DNA from: an uncultured Bacteroidales bacterium
GTDB taxonomy: Bacteria; Bacteroidota; Bacteroidia; Bacteroidales; JACABE01
Length of the DNA: 36,991 bases
NCBI GenBank assembly: GCA_903936865.1
Contig: CAIZXK010000738.1
Coordinates: 1-36,991 of the forward strand
Reading direction: 5' to 3'
The first letter of the stretch is position 1. Each line of letters begins with the position of its first letter. The notes beneath the pieces were generated by a model, which did not search any database, was not told where the DNA came from, and saw only the letters and a list, made by a program, of their open reading frames with translations. Shown here piece after piece: positions 28,101 to 35,285 of the stretch. The translations under genes were made by a program, and so were the position numbers.

Positions 28101-29851
28101 GACTTAAATGGAGTTTCTTCAATTATGTCGGGGCTGATTTGCAATCGGAATTCAGCTTTTCCATGTAAAATGAAATGAAGCAATGGGTTCATCCCTGATT
28201 CAAGAACATCTTTATATTTATCAAGGTAAAATGAACTGCTGAATAATTTACTTGGGTTTCGTCTTTCAAATCCACCATAATTCAAATAATGTGTTATGGC
28301 TTTCATTCCAGAAAGTTTCACATCAGGGTTGGTCTCTAAATAATAATTTTCATCAAAAAGCCCACTTTGTGCGATTTCAGTTTCATACGATTGGCTTTCC
28401 GCCTCAGAGATTTTATCTTTAGCAGGGGTTTGCAGGCTGGGTTTTTGAATTTCAATCTTTTTAATTGTTTCTTTCAATTCACGAACCTCATCCAATAACT
28501 TTTGCTTTTCATCTGACTCCTGTTTTAATTCCAAAAAGGTGTTTTGCAAGATTTCTTCTTTTAATACCAAAGCATGTTCGAAAACTTCTTTGCCCAATTT
28601 CAAATATTCAAGTTCAATCCTCATTTCATCAAACTCTAGAATGCCAATTGCTTTCAAATCAATAAAAATCTGAGATTCATTTGTAACAAATAAGTAAACC
28701 TGATTTTCGACAGATTTGGCATTACTGCTGATTTCAAAATTAACATTAACAGTTTTACTGGATAATAAGAATTGGATGGTATTGATTTTAACAAGATTGT
28801 AGTCGTTAAGCGGATCAAACCTCAACTGAGTAACCTTTTTTGGGCAATTAAGTTTGAATTCCAACAGCTTGCTGTGCTTAAAAACCACCAGTCGCAAGGA
28901 GTTATTTTCATTATAATCAGTTGCCTTTTCTCTAAAATAAAGCTGCGCATAATGCTGCGAATTCAGGTTTTTTGTAACATTCAACTGCCAGTCCCAAAAA
29001 AATGTAATCATCCCCCAATTGATCTTTATAGGCTTTTCGATTGGATGGTTTAAAACACCGCTAAATTGTTGAGCTCTTTTTTCCAGAGCATCATACAACT
29101 TGATAATATCTGGAAAATACAATCCTAATAACTCCGGAATTTCTGATTGTGAGGCACGAACGTTGAAAATATCTTTGTCGATTATCTGAACTTTCGGCAT
29201 CGAAAGTTGAATTCCAAATTTTTGATAAAATCCGGAGATCAATACTGAAGGATTTTCAACAATCTGGCTTATATTTATGAGTAGGCAGCGATCAGCGTTA
29301 TTTTCGTAAAACGTTAATATATTGCGGTTATAGTGTTTCCATAATTCAGCGGCAATTTCGGGGTTTTCCCAGATTACCTCATCGGTACCTCTGCGATAGA
29401 GCGATTCGATGACTTCCCACGGAGCACGGTAGATAATCACAAAACAAGCATCGGGAAGTAACGAATTCCAAAAGTCAAGAAACAAGGTAGTTCTGGGGTC
29501 TTTCCAACCCCAAACCGGGTTTTTTGACTTGGTTTTAATCAGATCCATTGCCCTGTGACGCAGGTTTTCACTTACAGGAATCTGTGAAATAAGTGTTAAC
29601 CCATTTATTTCAATTCCTTGTGAAAGCAATACTTTTTGATGAAAATCAACAATTTCCAGATCTTCAAAATGGCCTTTTTCGTTTCCAGTTCCTTTGTCCA
29701 CAAGGTGTTCTCCCATATTTACCCCACCAGCTTGTAAAATAGAGGCGGTTAATGATGTTCCCGAACGATGCATTCCAACAACAATTATGGGTGCTGATTT
29801 ACGTGGAAACTGAGAATTTTTGTCTTTTATCATCATTTTCTTATTTGGCAT
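25181..29851 (-). CDS. sulfotransferase - accessory module - coiled coil - NPDV repeats - GT2 - GT2 - GT4 fusion
   Basis: A 1556-residue multidomain enzyme. Domains in order: P-loop sulfotransferase about 21-250 (GMHRSGTSL at 26-34, IIYRAPWEVIESLYRRG at 139-155); accessory module about 270-420 (AQLYF at 302-306, LRFDPLNDYNLVKI at 343-356); a Glu/Lys-rich coiled coil about 420-470; two NPDV-type repeats at 499-535 and 537-571; GT2a about 638-860 (IDDHSE at 673-678, MDHDD at 724-728); GT2b about 893-1115 (ADDESDD at 927-933, NSDTE at 982-986); and a GT4 domain about 1176-1540 (GTVCERKGQ at 1376-1384, ESFPLVILEAMASSLP at 1454-1469). It could build and sulfate a short oligosaccharide on one scaffold. 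Its first 11 bases overlap the end of the upstream sulfotransferase gene, indicating translational coupling. The ATG at 29851 is used; later ATGs at codons 6 and 7 are also possible. Confidence 0.9.
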   Translation of the reverse strand: MPNKKMMIKDKNSQFPRKSAPIIVVGMHRSGTSLTASILQAGGVNMGEHLVDKGTGNEKGHFEDLEIVDFHQKVLLSQGIEINGLTLISQIPVSENLRHRAMDLIKTKSKNPVWGWKDPRTTLFLDFWNSLLPDACFVIIYRAPWEVIESLYRRGTDEVIWENPEIAAELWKHYNRNILTFYENNADRCLLINISQIVENPSVLISGFYQKFGIQLSMPKVQIIDKDIFNVRASQSEIPELLGLYFPDIIKLYDALEKRAQQFSGVLNHPIEKPIKINWGMITFFWDWQLNVTKNLNSQHYAQLYFREKATDYNENNSLRLVVFKHSKLLEFKLNCPKKVTQLRFDPLNDYNLVKINTIQFLLSSKTVNVNFEISSNAKSVENQVYLFVTNESQIFIDLKAIGILEFDEMRIELEYLKLGKEVFEHALVLKEEILQNTFLELKQESDEKQKLLDEVRELKETIKKIEIQKPSLQTPAKDKISEAESQSYETEIAQSGLFDENYYLETNPDVKLSGMKAITHYLNYGGFERRNPSKLFSSSFYLDKYKDVLESGMNPLLHFILHGKAEFRLQISPDIIEETPFKSIQFPETDIVETIKLKSETNLFPDDYHKYLHRNSLSAKMIRFLLEQQQDFSFLPKFSIIIPVYNPEKEYLNKSLNSVLSQIYEHWELIIIDDHSEPEIEKLLTLFSGNPKVKHKRLPKNLGVSNASNEGIRLSTGDYIVFMDHDDIMEKDALLQVANFLQKRKSDILYTDDGTIDHNGIASFPAFKPDWSPELALSFCYLRHLIVYNKEIISKTGWFNSDLNGSQDYDYFLRATHFSKSIDHLPLILYHWRNHSTQLSKKEGSVNAGMVAIQNHLINIGINWVKVSLPQFAIESKIGIYNLNPSIAFNDFVSIIIPIRNGHILAQKCIDSIKKSSYKNYEIIIADDESDDLETIDFLGKMADMDIKVITNKRINNEFNYSRINNLAVKNATGDFLIFLNSDTEIISEDWIEQMLIYCKMPGVGIVGVKALFPDRRIQHAGVIVTMDPKPAHHPFTGSHGNVYFNFDICARNYSAVTAACLMISKNEFFLAGGFDELNFKISSNDVDLCLRILNRGKRIVYNPYAIILHHEGASRKSSEKPLSYLTDDLNLIVKHEKFTDSYYNINQHKEEFFSTEINRNNRLRFFNKESRQLKMAFFTHNLNFEGAPLIMFKVAKYFKATGFVSIEIISIEDGPLRKLFENEGIAVKTMEIYSSLNKESYSVLVERISNQLTKNKVDLVYANTLDNFWAIDASYFAEIPSIWGIHESIDLFEYYNKHPVFNNLMPWISTTILKPNRNLFVSKSSMKLFEKYNHFANMDFIYNGIDVKTEFPKNKIQLCEKLNLPTKTIVTIIGTVCERKGQIDFVKAAKILLESRDDLFFTIIGKNTNDEYYHQVIDEINQMEDIMVLDNQENIMDYYSASDIFVCCSYNESFPLVILEAMASSLPIVTTPVFGISEQLADGETALFYKPGDIHQLVDKIGYLLDHPNESKALGEKANKAVGILFREEVMLQKYKDLFQTVALEDVIARPIAI
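28139..28357 (-). repeat. two NPDV-type repeats inside the fusion protein
   Basis: Residues 499-535 (LFDENYYLETNPDVKLSG at the start, then GGFERRNPSK) and 537-571 (YKDVLESGMNPLLHFILHGK in the core). They are back to back, like copies 4-5 and 6-7 in the 950-residue protein, and sit just before the first GT2 domain in both proteins. Confidence 0.88.
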
Positions 29852-30614
29852 GGTTACAATTATTCCAAACGAATTTATCCCCTAAAAGTTCGGCTAGTTT
29901 TTTACCGTCCCCTATGAAATTGGCGGCAAGTCTTTCTCTTATTTCTGTGTCTAAAGTGGGGTAGGCATTGGTATTTTGCGGAATAAGATTATCAGGCATA
30001 ATTTTGCGGATTCCCAAAAACCGATACAGTTCAACCAGTTCGTTTTCAGGATTTTCGAAAAAATTTTCGCTTTTAATAAAATACATTTGCTTAAGACGAT
30101 AATATCGGAGCCACCTTGAAATTTGCTGAAAGTACATTCCCCTTGCGACGTATGTAAAACTTCTGTATGGCTTGCTTTGCGTTATTTGGTTGTTGATTAA
30201 TTTTTGCTCTTCATCAGATGTTCTTTCAGGCTCTTTTGCGATTGCTTCTTCAAATGAATTAAGAGGTTCTGTTTTATACTTCTTTTCATGCCAGAAATGC
30301 GAGTAAGCTCTGTCAACAGGATTTCTCAACATCACTATTAATTTTACTTTGGGTAGATGTTTAGCCACTCTAGCTGGCACCAGCGGATGAAACAAATAAT
30401 AAGGAGAGGCTTCACCTGTTAGCTTTCTTTCAAAAATGGGTTTTTGAGGGAATTGATTTTTATACCAGTTCCACCCCATCGAATAATCGAGTGAAAAAAA
30501 CTGGATCTCTTTCTGTAAAGGTAAAATCAGATCAGGATGCTGCCTCAAATAATGGAACAACGATGATGTACCGCACTTTTGTGCGCCTATAATCAGGAAA
30601 TCTGGTTTTGGCAT
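29841..30614 (-). CDS. PAPS-dependent sulfotransferase, NDST/heparan-sulfate type
   Basis: A 257-residue protein that is a compact Sulfotransfer_1-type domain. The 5'-phosphosulfate loop is IIGAQKCGTSSLFHYL at residues 8-23. KEIQFFSLDY at 35-44 matches the region with the catalytic Lys-Glu in NDST-like enzymes. The 3'-phosphate region is MLRNPVDRAYSHFWHE at 95-110, with R97 and S105. A later YVARGMYFQQISRWL segment (155-169) is the usual Y-x-x-x-L-type substrate helix of this family. It most resembles glycan O-sulfotransferases. Its stop codon lies inside the start of the 1556-residue gene (11-base overlap), so the two sulfotransferases are probably made together. Confidence 0.9.
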   Translation of the reverse strand: MPKPDFLIIGAQKCGTSSLFHYLRQHPDLILPLQKEIQFFSLDYSMGWNWYKNQFPQKPIFERKLTGEASPYYLFHPLVPARVAKHLPKVKLIVMLRNPVDRAYSHFWHEKKYKTEPLNSFEEAIAKEPERTSDEEQKLINNQITQSKPYRSFTYVARGMYFQQISRWLRYYRLKQMYFIKSENFFENPENELVELYRFLGIRKIMPDNLIPQNTNAYPTLDTEIRERLAANFIGDGKKLAELLGDKFVWNNCNHAK

Positions 30615-30769
30615 ATAGCTTTGGATTAAATTAATGAAGTTGCGCCACTGTTAGGTATTCCATCGAGTGGTAATATCGGAATGTTGCTTTTATTCCTTTA
30701 AACATTTGAATGATTACAAAATTTTAAAAACATCAAATATTTTATTAAAAATAACAATTAACGCTAATT

Positions 30770-31501
30770 TCACTTTTGCAAAAAGGTAATGTAATCATTA
30801 AATCTTGGTACCCCAATTTTTTCCTTTTCATTCCAATACTGTAATTGGTCAATAATTGCAAGTCCATTTTTTAATGCCAGATTCCTGACCATTTTTTTTG
30901 AAATGTTCGACCGCCATCCATCGGTATCATTGGTTCGGCACATCGAAATTGTTCTGTAAAACCGATTTCCAGGATTGCCAAAATGTCGCATAAATCCGAG
31001 CCAACGGAAGAAATGATTCCTGCCGGAGTGGTGGATTACTGCTCGTCCTCCGGGCTTAAGTACCCTAAAAATCTCCCGCATGTATGAATTAATCACATAT
31101 TTTTCGATGTGTACAAAGGTGTCGAAGGACCAGATGAAATCAACCGAAGCATCTTTTACACCTTCCAAAGTTTTGCCATCGTTAATCACAAAAATAGTAT
31201 TTGACCGGTTAACAAATAGGTTCCTGCAAAAATCGATACAATTCGGACTTAAATCTACCAGAATTAAAGTTGTAGCAGATTTTGCAAGAAAAACCGACCA
31301 TCGCCCATGACCAGCACCAATTTCAAGAACAGTGTCATTTTTCCGGATATTTGAATGAATCAGATTTTGATACAACGATTGCTTCCAATATTCATAATCT
31401 AGTTTGCATTTAATGGCCTGGCCATCCCATTCGTCGCCATTTTTTTCCCAGTCATGCTTTTCGTTCCAGATTTCTTTGTTGATATTTATTGAATTTTTCA
31501 T
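30770..31501 (-). CDS. SAM-dependent class I methyltransferase
   Basis: A 243-residue protein. The N-terminal KHDWEKNGDEWDGQA at 15-29 is a common leader in glycan-cluster methyltransferases. The SAM motif is VLEIGAGHGRWS at 58-69, the strand 2 acid is VDLSP at 82-86, motif II is DFIWSFDTFVHI at 121-132, and motif III is LKPGGRAVIHHSG at 148-160. It probably methylates a sugar or lipid-linked intermediate. It lies 16 bases after a sulfotransferase gene. The first 90 or so codons have a decayed second copy at 33889-34164, three genes upstream, showing that this gene family has been duplicated and partly lost within the locus. Confidence 0.85.
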   Translation of the reverse strand: MKNSININKEIWNEKHDWEKNGDEWDGQAIKCKLDYEYWKQSLYQNLIHSNIRKNDTVLEIGAGHGRWSVFLAKSATTLILVDLSPNCIDFCRNLFVNRSNTIFVINDGKTLEGVKDASVDFIWSFDTFVHIEKYVINSYMREIFRVLKPGGRAVIHHSGRNHFFRWLGFMRHFGNPGNRFYRTISMCRTNDTDGWRSNISKKMVRNLALKNGLAIIDQLQYWNEKEKIGVPRFNDYITFLQK

Positions 31502-31517
31502 TCAATTTCCGAATTAA

Positions 31518-32627
31518 TTAAGATGATTTTGTTTTTGTAAAATAATTCAGAATTTGTTTTAGCAAGGCCAATCTACTCATTCCATTGAAAGGATTTTTAA
31601 GTCTGGTTTTCAGTGCCATGTTTTCATCTGACAAAGTGGAAATATTTTTTTTTGCATTTTCGATATGGTTGCGCAGGATAACAATTTCATTGCCTAAACT
31701 TTCGGCAATTACTTCTATTTGCATTCGGCTAAATGTAAGCGTTTCAGGAATCGGATCAGGTTTCCGGATATCGCATTGATAGCGGTGCTTTTCGGGGATT
31801 TGTAAATTAACCCGCTCGATTGTTTCTCTAAGAACTAACCAGATAGACTCCTGAACTTCTATAGGAGGCAGGAGTTTTTTCGGTATGATGTCCGGTAATC
31901 TTTCGCATAAAGGATCTGAGAAAAACCGACCTGATGGACCAAGTATTTTATTTAGCGAAAGTTGAAAGAAATGTTCCGACCATGTTAATGAGCGGTTTAT
32001 ATGATCAACAGGCTGAAAAGAAAATACATCAACCGGTAGATCAAGCCATCCGGCAACTTCGTCAATCAATCTGTCGGAGCAAATACTGTAATTTCTAATG
32101 GTGAGTGTAACGTTTTTACATTTTTTCAGTCGGTTTAGCAAATGCTCAACTTGAAATATTATATCCCACCCAATTTCAGGATGCTCATGCAAATTGTTCA
32201 ATGAAATATCATGAACACCTCTTCGTTTGACACGCTGTTGCATGACTGAAACTGCTCTTTCAATTGGGTTTCGAATAAAAAATAGCAACTGGATGGTGTC
32301 AAAACCATATTTTGCCGCAACTTCTTCAAGATAATCTATTGCATTAGATTTGGTGAAAAACTTAAAGATACTTTCGCTGGTGAATAATAATGCTTCTCCT
32401 AACTTTAATTGGTTTTTTGCCAGTTGACTTTCAAAATGTTCTTTAGATTCGAATAGATTAACTGCATTGCCCGAAGTGATGGCGTTGGGATTGTCATTCA
32501 GCCAATCTTCGCCATAAGCGTAAATGATGCCATGTTTTGCCAAAGATTCACGGTTCAACCTCAAACAAGCTTGAATCCAGCTTGTTCCGGTTTTTCCGTG
32601 GCCGATATGTAAGAAAAGTGTAGCCAT
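31518..32627 (-). CDS. P-loop sulfotransferase family protein
   Basis: A 369-residue protein. The start LFLHIGHGKTGTSWIQACLR (residues 4-23) is the PAPS phosphosulfate loop. LLFFIRNPIERAVSVMQQRV at 114-133 is the 3'-phosphate-binding region with R119. The last 70 residues include a helix of coiled-coil type (about 305-345), then a basic C-terminus. A ready reading is a carbohydrate sulfotransferase acting in the cytoplasm. It begins one base after the stop of the upstream sulfotransferase gene (TAAAATG), so the two are translationally linked. The two are related in their first 40 residues but differ clearly beyond that, so they may have different acceptor positions. Confidence 0.8.
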   Translation of the reverse strand: MATLFLHIGHGKTGTSWIQACLRLNRESLAKHGIIYAYGEDWLNDNPNAITSGNAVNLFESKEHFESQLAKNQLKLGEALLFTSESIFKFFTKSNAIDYLEEVAAKYGFDTIQLLFFIRNPIERAVSVMQQRVKRRGVHDISLNNLHEHPEIGWDIIFQVEHLLNRLKKCKNVTLTIRNYSICSDRLIDEVAGWLDLPVDVFSFQPVDHINRSLTWSEHFFQLSLNKILGPSGRFFSDPLCERLPDIIPKKLLPPIEVQESIWLVLRETIERVNLQIPEKHRYQCDIRKPDPIPETLTFSRMQIEVIAESLGNEIVILRNHIENAKKNISTLSDENMALKTRLKNPFNGMSRLALLKQILNYFTKTKSS

Positions 32628-32628
32628 T

Positions 32629-33801
32629 TTAAGTATTAGATTTTTTAAATAATTCCGAAGACCTATAAAGTTTTATTGCTTGGGATAAGATGAATTTCAA
32701 TATCCTGAATCGTTGAGTGTAAGAAAGTAATGTATTTTGCTTATTTATTGTTCGCCAAAGTTCTAAAATAATAGTCTTTCGATGATTTAAAGGTAAATGC
32801 AATATGTTTTTTTTAAGCCAATCAAGCGTTTGCTGGCTCCAAATATCAGCATTAGGTTTCAAATCCTCATCCAAAAAACGATAATCCTGAAGCGCAAACT
32901 CACTACAAAGCCAATTTACATCTTCCGACAAAGTATCCCAAACTTTTTTGCTCATGTCGCGAGATAGCATAAATTTCTGCCCCGGCATTTCCAATAAAAG
33001 CTTCATCACCTCAAATTTCTTTTGTAGTTGCGGAAGGTAATCGGAAGTATGATTGCAGTTGCGATTTATGGCATTTAGCAATACAAAAGTTTCGTAGTTA
33101 GTTGCAGGATTTTCGTGCAGAAGAACAGGTTTTATTTTGTCCGGTAAATATTTATCAATAAGAGCCAATAATGCTCCCGCCGGGCCAAAAGGGTGGCAGA
33201 TGGCATCTTCATACCTCACTACAGTAATGTGCTCCTGTCCTATAACTTCGGATAAAACTGTAATCAGATTTCGGTATAAATGTGTTTGTTGAAGTTTACG
33301 CTCAATAACTTTTTTTTCCTGTAATATAGAGTTATAAACTTTGGCCAATAACGAACTTCGAAATCGTGAAACAGGATGGCGGCACATCAAAACCACCCGG
33401 ATATTTACTTCCGGATGAGTAATTTTTGTTAACCAGACTTTCAGATTTCTGAGTTCATCTATGTCAAAAAGTGAAATATCTTCCCCTGAGATAATCAGCG
33501 TTTCACCAATAAAGTCGGCTATTTGCGCTTCAATTTGCCGTTGATATTCTTGATGAAGTTCTTGGATTGCCTCCCTGTTTGTAATGCCAAAATTAACGTT
33601 AATGTGGTATTTTTCAGGTTCCTTACAAAAAAGGCTGTAAATGGGTATCGAATGGTTGCTGATAAGGTTGTCGCCTGCTATAAAAGCAGGATATAAAATA
33701 CCGTTATCAGATAATTTTGCCCGTTCTAAGTAAAGGGTATTTTGAATGGTGGTAGAGGCGGTTTTGTGAACGCCGATATGCAGAAAGATATTTTTGATCA
33801 T
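32629..33801 (-). CDS. P-loop sulfotransferase family protein
   Basis: A 390-residue protein with IFLHIGVHKTASTTIQNTLY at residues 5-24, a PAPS-loop variant in which the usual T-G-S/T is T-A-S-T. VVLMCRHPVSRFRSSLLAKV at 136-155 is the 3'-phosphate-binding region. LIISGEDISLFDIDEL at 102-117 matches the strand after the loop in this family. It would sulfate a glycan in the cytoplasm. It is the first intact gene after the decayed methyltransferase copy, and its stop is one base before the next sulfotransferase start. Base composition here looks clearly less AT-rich than in the left half of the window. Confidence 0.78.
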   Translation of the reverse strand: MIKNIFLHIGVHKTASTTIQNTLYLERAKLSDNGILYPAFIAGDNLISNHSIPIYSLFCKEPEKYHINVNFGITNREAIQELHQEYQRQIEAQIADFIGETLIISGEDISLFDIDELRNLKVWLTKITHPEVNIRVVLMCRHPVSRFRSSLLAKVYNSILQEKKVIERKLQQTHLYRNLITVLSEVIGQEHITVVRYEDAICHPFGPAGALLALIDKYLPDKIKPVLLHENPATNYETFVLLNAINRNCNHTSDYLPQLQKKFEVMKLLLEMPGQKFMLSRDMSKKVWDTLSEDVNWLCSEFALQDYRFLDEDLKPNADIWSQQTLDWLKKNILHLPLNHRKTIILELWRTINKQNTLLSYTQRFRILKFILSQAIKLYRSSELFKKSNT

Positions 33802-34160
33802 TAAAAATAGATGGGTTGGTGGGATTTAGTTGTGAAATATTTTAAGTTCATAGGTAGTTTGCTTTAATGTTAGTTCTTAAAAAAAAGGTAGCAAAATTCG
33901 ATACAAGTCGAGTTTAAATCTACCAGATTTGATTTTCAAGCAGATTTTGCATAAAAAACGACCATTGTCCATGTCATGCATCAATTTCGAGAAAAGTGTC
34001 CTTTTTCTGGATATTTGAAGTAATCAGATTTTGAACCAACGTATGCGTCCATTATTCATAATATACTATGCATTTTCGTGTTTATCCATACCATTCCTCG
34101 TCATTTTTCTCCAAGTCATATTTTTCATCCCTTAGGATTTTATTAATGTCTTTTGAATTT
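33802..34160 (-). other. 359-base gap filled mostly by a gene remnant
   Basis: About 272 of these bases are the decayed methyltransferase fragment. The remaining 87 bases next to the sulfotransferase start (33802-33888) are A/T-rich and show no gene, hairpin or recognisable promoter. Confidence 0.6.
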
Positions 34161-34164
34161 TCAT
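33889..34164 (-). pseudogene. decayed 5' fragment of a methyltransferase gene, paralog of the gene at 30770-31501
   Basis: Read on the minus strand, this stretch follows codons 1 to about 91 of the intact methyltransferase gene at 31501-31229, base for base with many substitutions, a few indels and in-frame stops. Landmarks kept are the GAGGAATGG equivalent of GDEWD, the AAATATCC...AAAGGACACT segment before the SAM motif, the GGACAATGGTCG stretch matching GRWS, and the final CGAATTTTGC matching the CIDFC region. The 3' two-thirds of the gene are missing. The fragment's ATG overlaps the TGA stop of the pyruvyl transferase gene (ATGA), so it once was the next gene of the operon. Confidence 0.85.
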
Positions 34165-35285
34165 ACGATTATTGTAAGTTTTTTTTTTAGAGAATCTATT
34201 TTTCCGCACTTTTTCAAAACATGGTCAATTCCGTTTTTGGCGAGGAAATCAACATAATTTGTAAAGAGTTGGGGATAGATTTGGTTGTATTTTGAATAGT
34301 CAGCCTTCTTGTAAAGTTGTTTCAGGTTTTTAAACATCTTTACCTCCGATATATTTATAGATGGTAGTTTTAAAAATTCAGCAAGCTCAATTGTCCTTGA
34401 ATCGTGAGTGACCCACAAAGCCGGAATTCGTTGTTGCAATGCCATCATATTTCCATGAAACCTCATCCCAAAAGCGAAATCAATGTTGCTTAAAGCATTT
34501 TGCCAGGCATTAATTTCATAAAATACCTGTATCCTGTAATTAATGAAATCAATGACCTTTTTGGTTTTAAATTTTGATTTTGAATATATTAGCTCAAAAT
34601 AACTACTATTTGCAAAGTTCGTTATTTCGTCATCTTTCAAGCACAAGGTTGCGTTATGATGTTGAGCCATTAAGTCGCTACCCTCTTTAAGTGCTAAATC
34701 GAAAAGATGTATCGAATCATGGTGATCGTTTAAATAATAGGCACTTCTGAATTTTTCAGGCAGTTTTTTTTTGTCAATTTTAAAATCTATGTCACAATTC
34801 AAAAAGTTACTTGGACAGCCAATAACATCTACATTTTTTATTCCCAAACTATTAAGCAATTCTGCAGTATAAAATCCTCTTACTCCGATTGTTGTTGATT
34901 TGGTTGATAGTATTTGCAGAAATCTCAATAAATCCGGTGTAATCTTAACCTTGTCGGACAGCGAGGCTGCCTGAGTGCCCAAACCAATGCAAATAACCGG
35001 AATTTTAATTTTTTCTAACAGCTTTATCTGTGCCTGAACTGAAAACATTTCGCGAATGTAATTGGCGGCTGGAATAATTAATGCATCATATTTCTCGTTC
35101 ACCATTTGAGGATTAAAATCCTCACGAAATTCAATTTCATCATGAAGGTTACCAAGGTGATTTTGAACAGCATGACCAATGATCAAATTTCCGGAATTGG
35201 CATTCCGGGCAATAAACTTTGCCTTGCTATCACCCTTGATAGCTTTATTAAAAGAAACAGCTCCCCACAATAGGTAGTTTTTCAT
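34161..35285 (-). CDS. polysaccharide pyruvyl transferase family protein
   Basis: A 374-residue protein of the PS_pyruv_trans family (PF04230), which includes CsaB and WcaK-like ketal pyruvyl transferases. Visible features are NSGNLIIGHAVQNHLG at residues 30-45, ICIGLGTQA at 98-106, IGVRGFYTAELLNSLGI at 133-149, GCPSN at 156-160, and AFGMRFHGNMMALQQRIPAL at 271-290, the usual donor-binding helix with R275 and H277. It would add a pyruvate ketal from phosphoenolpyruvate to a sugar of the polymer. Some family members have other or unknown roles, so the reaction is likely rather than certain. Its stop codon overlaps the start of the decayed methyltransferase fragment. Confidence 0.83.
   Translation of the reverse strand: MKNYLLWGAVSFNKAIKGDSKAKFIARNANSGNLIIGHAVQNHLGNLHDEIEFREDFNPQMVNEKYDALIIPAANYIREMFSVQAQIKLLEKIKIPVICIGLGTQAASLSDKVKITPDLLRFLQILSTKSTTIGVRGFYTAELLNSLGIKNVDVIGCPSNFLNCDIDFKIDKKKLPEKFRSAYYLNDHHDSIHLFDLALKEGSDLMAQHHNATLCLKDDEITNFANSSYFELIYSKSKFKTKKVIDFINYRIQVFYEINAWQNALSNIDFAFGMRFHGNMMALQQRIPALWVTHDSRTIELAEFLKLPSINISEVKMFKNLKQLYKKADYSKYNQIYPQLFTNYVDFLAKNGIDHVLKKCGKIDSLKKKLTIIV

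Noticed and set aside
30645-30682. Two interleaved 5-base inverted repeats (CCACT/AGTGG and ATTCC/GGAAT) in the gap upstream of the 257-residue sulfotransferase gene
   Set aside because: Stems are short, loops are long and there is no T-run; looks like chance, not a terminator or riboswitch.
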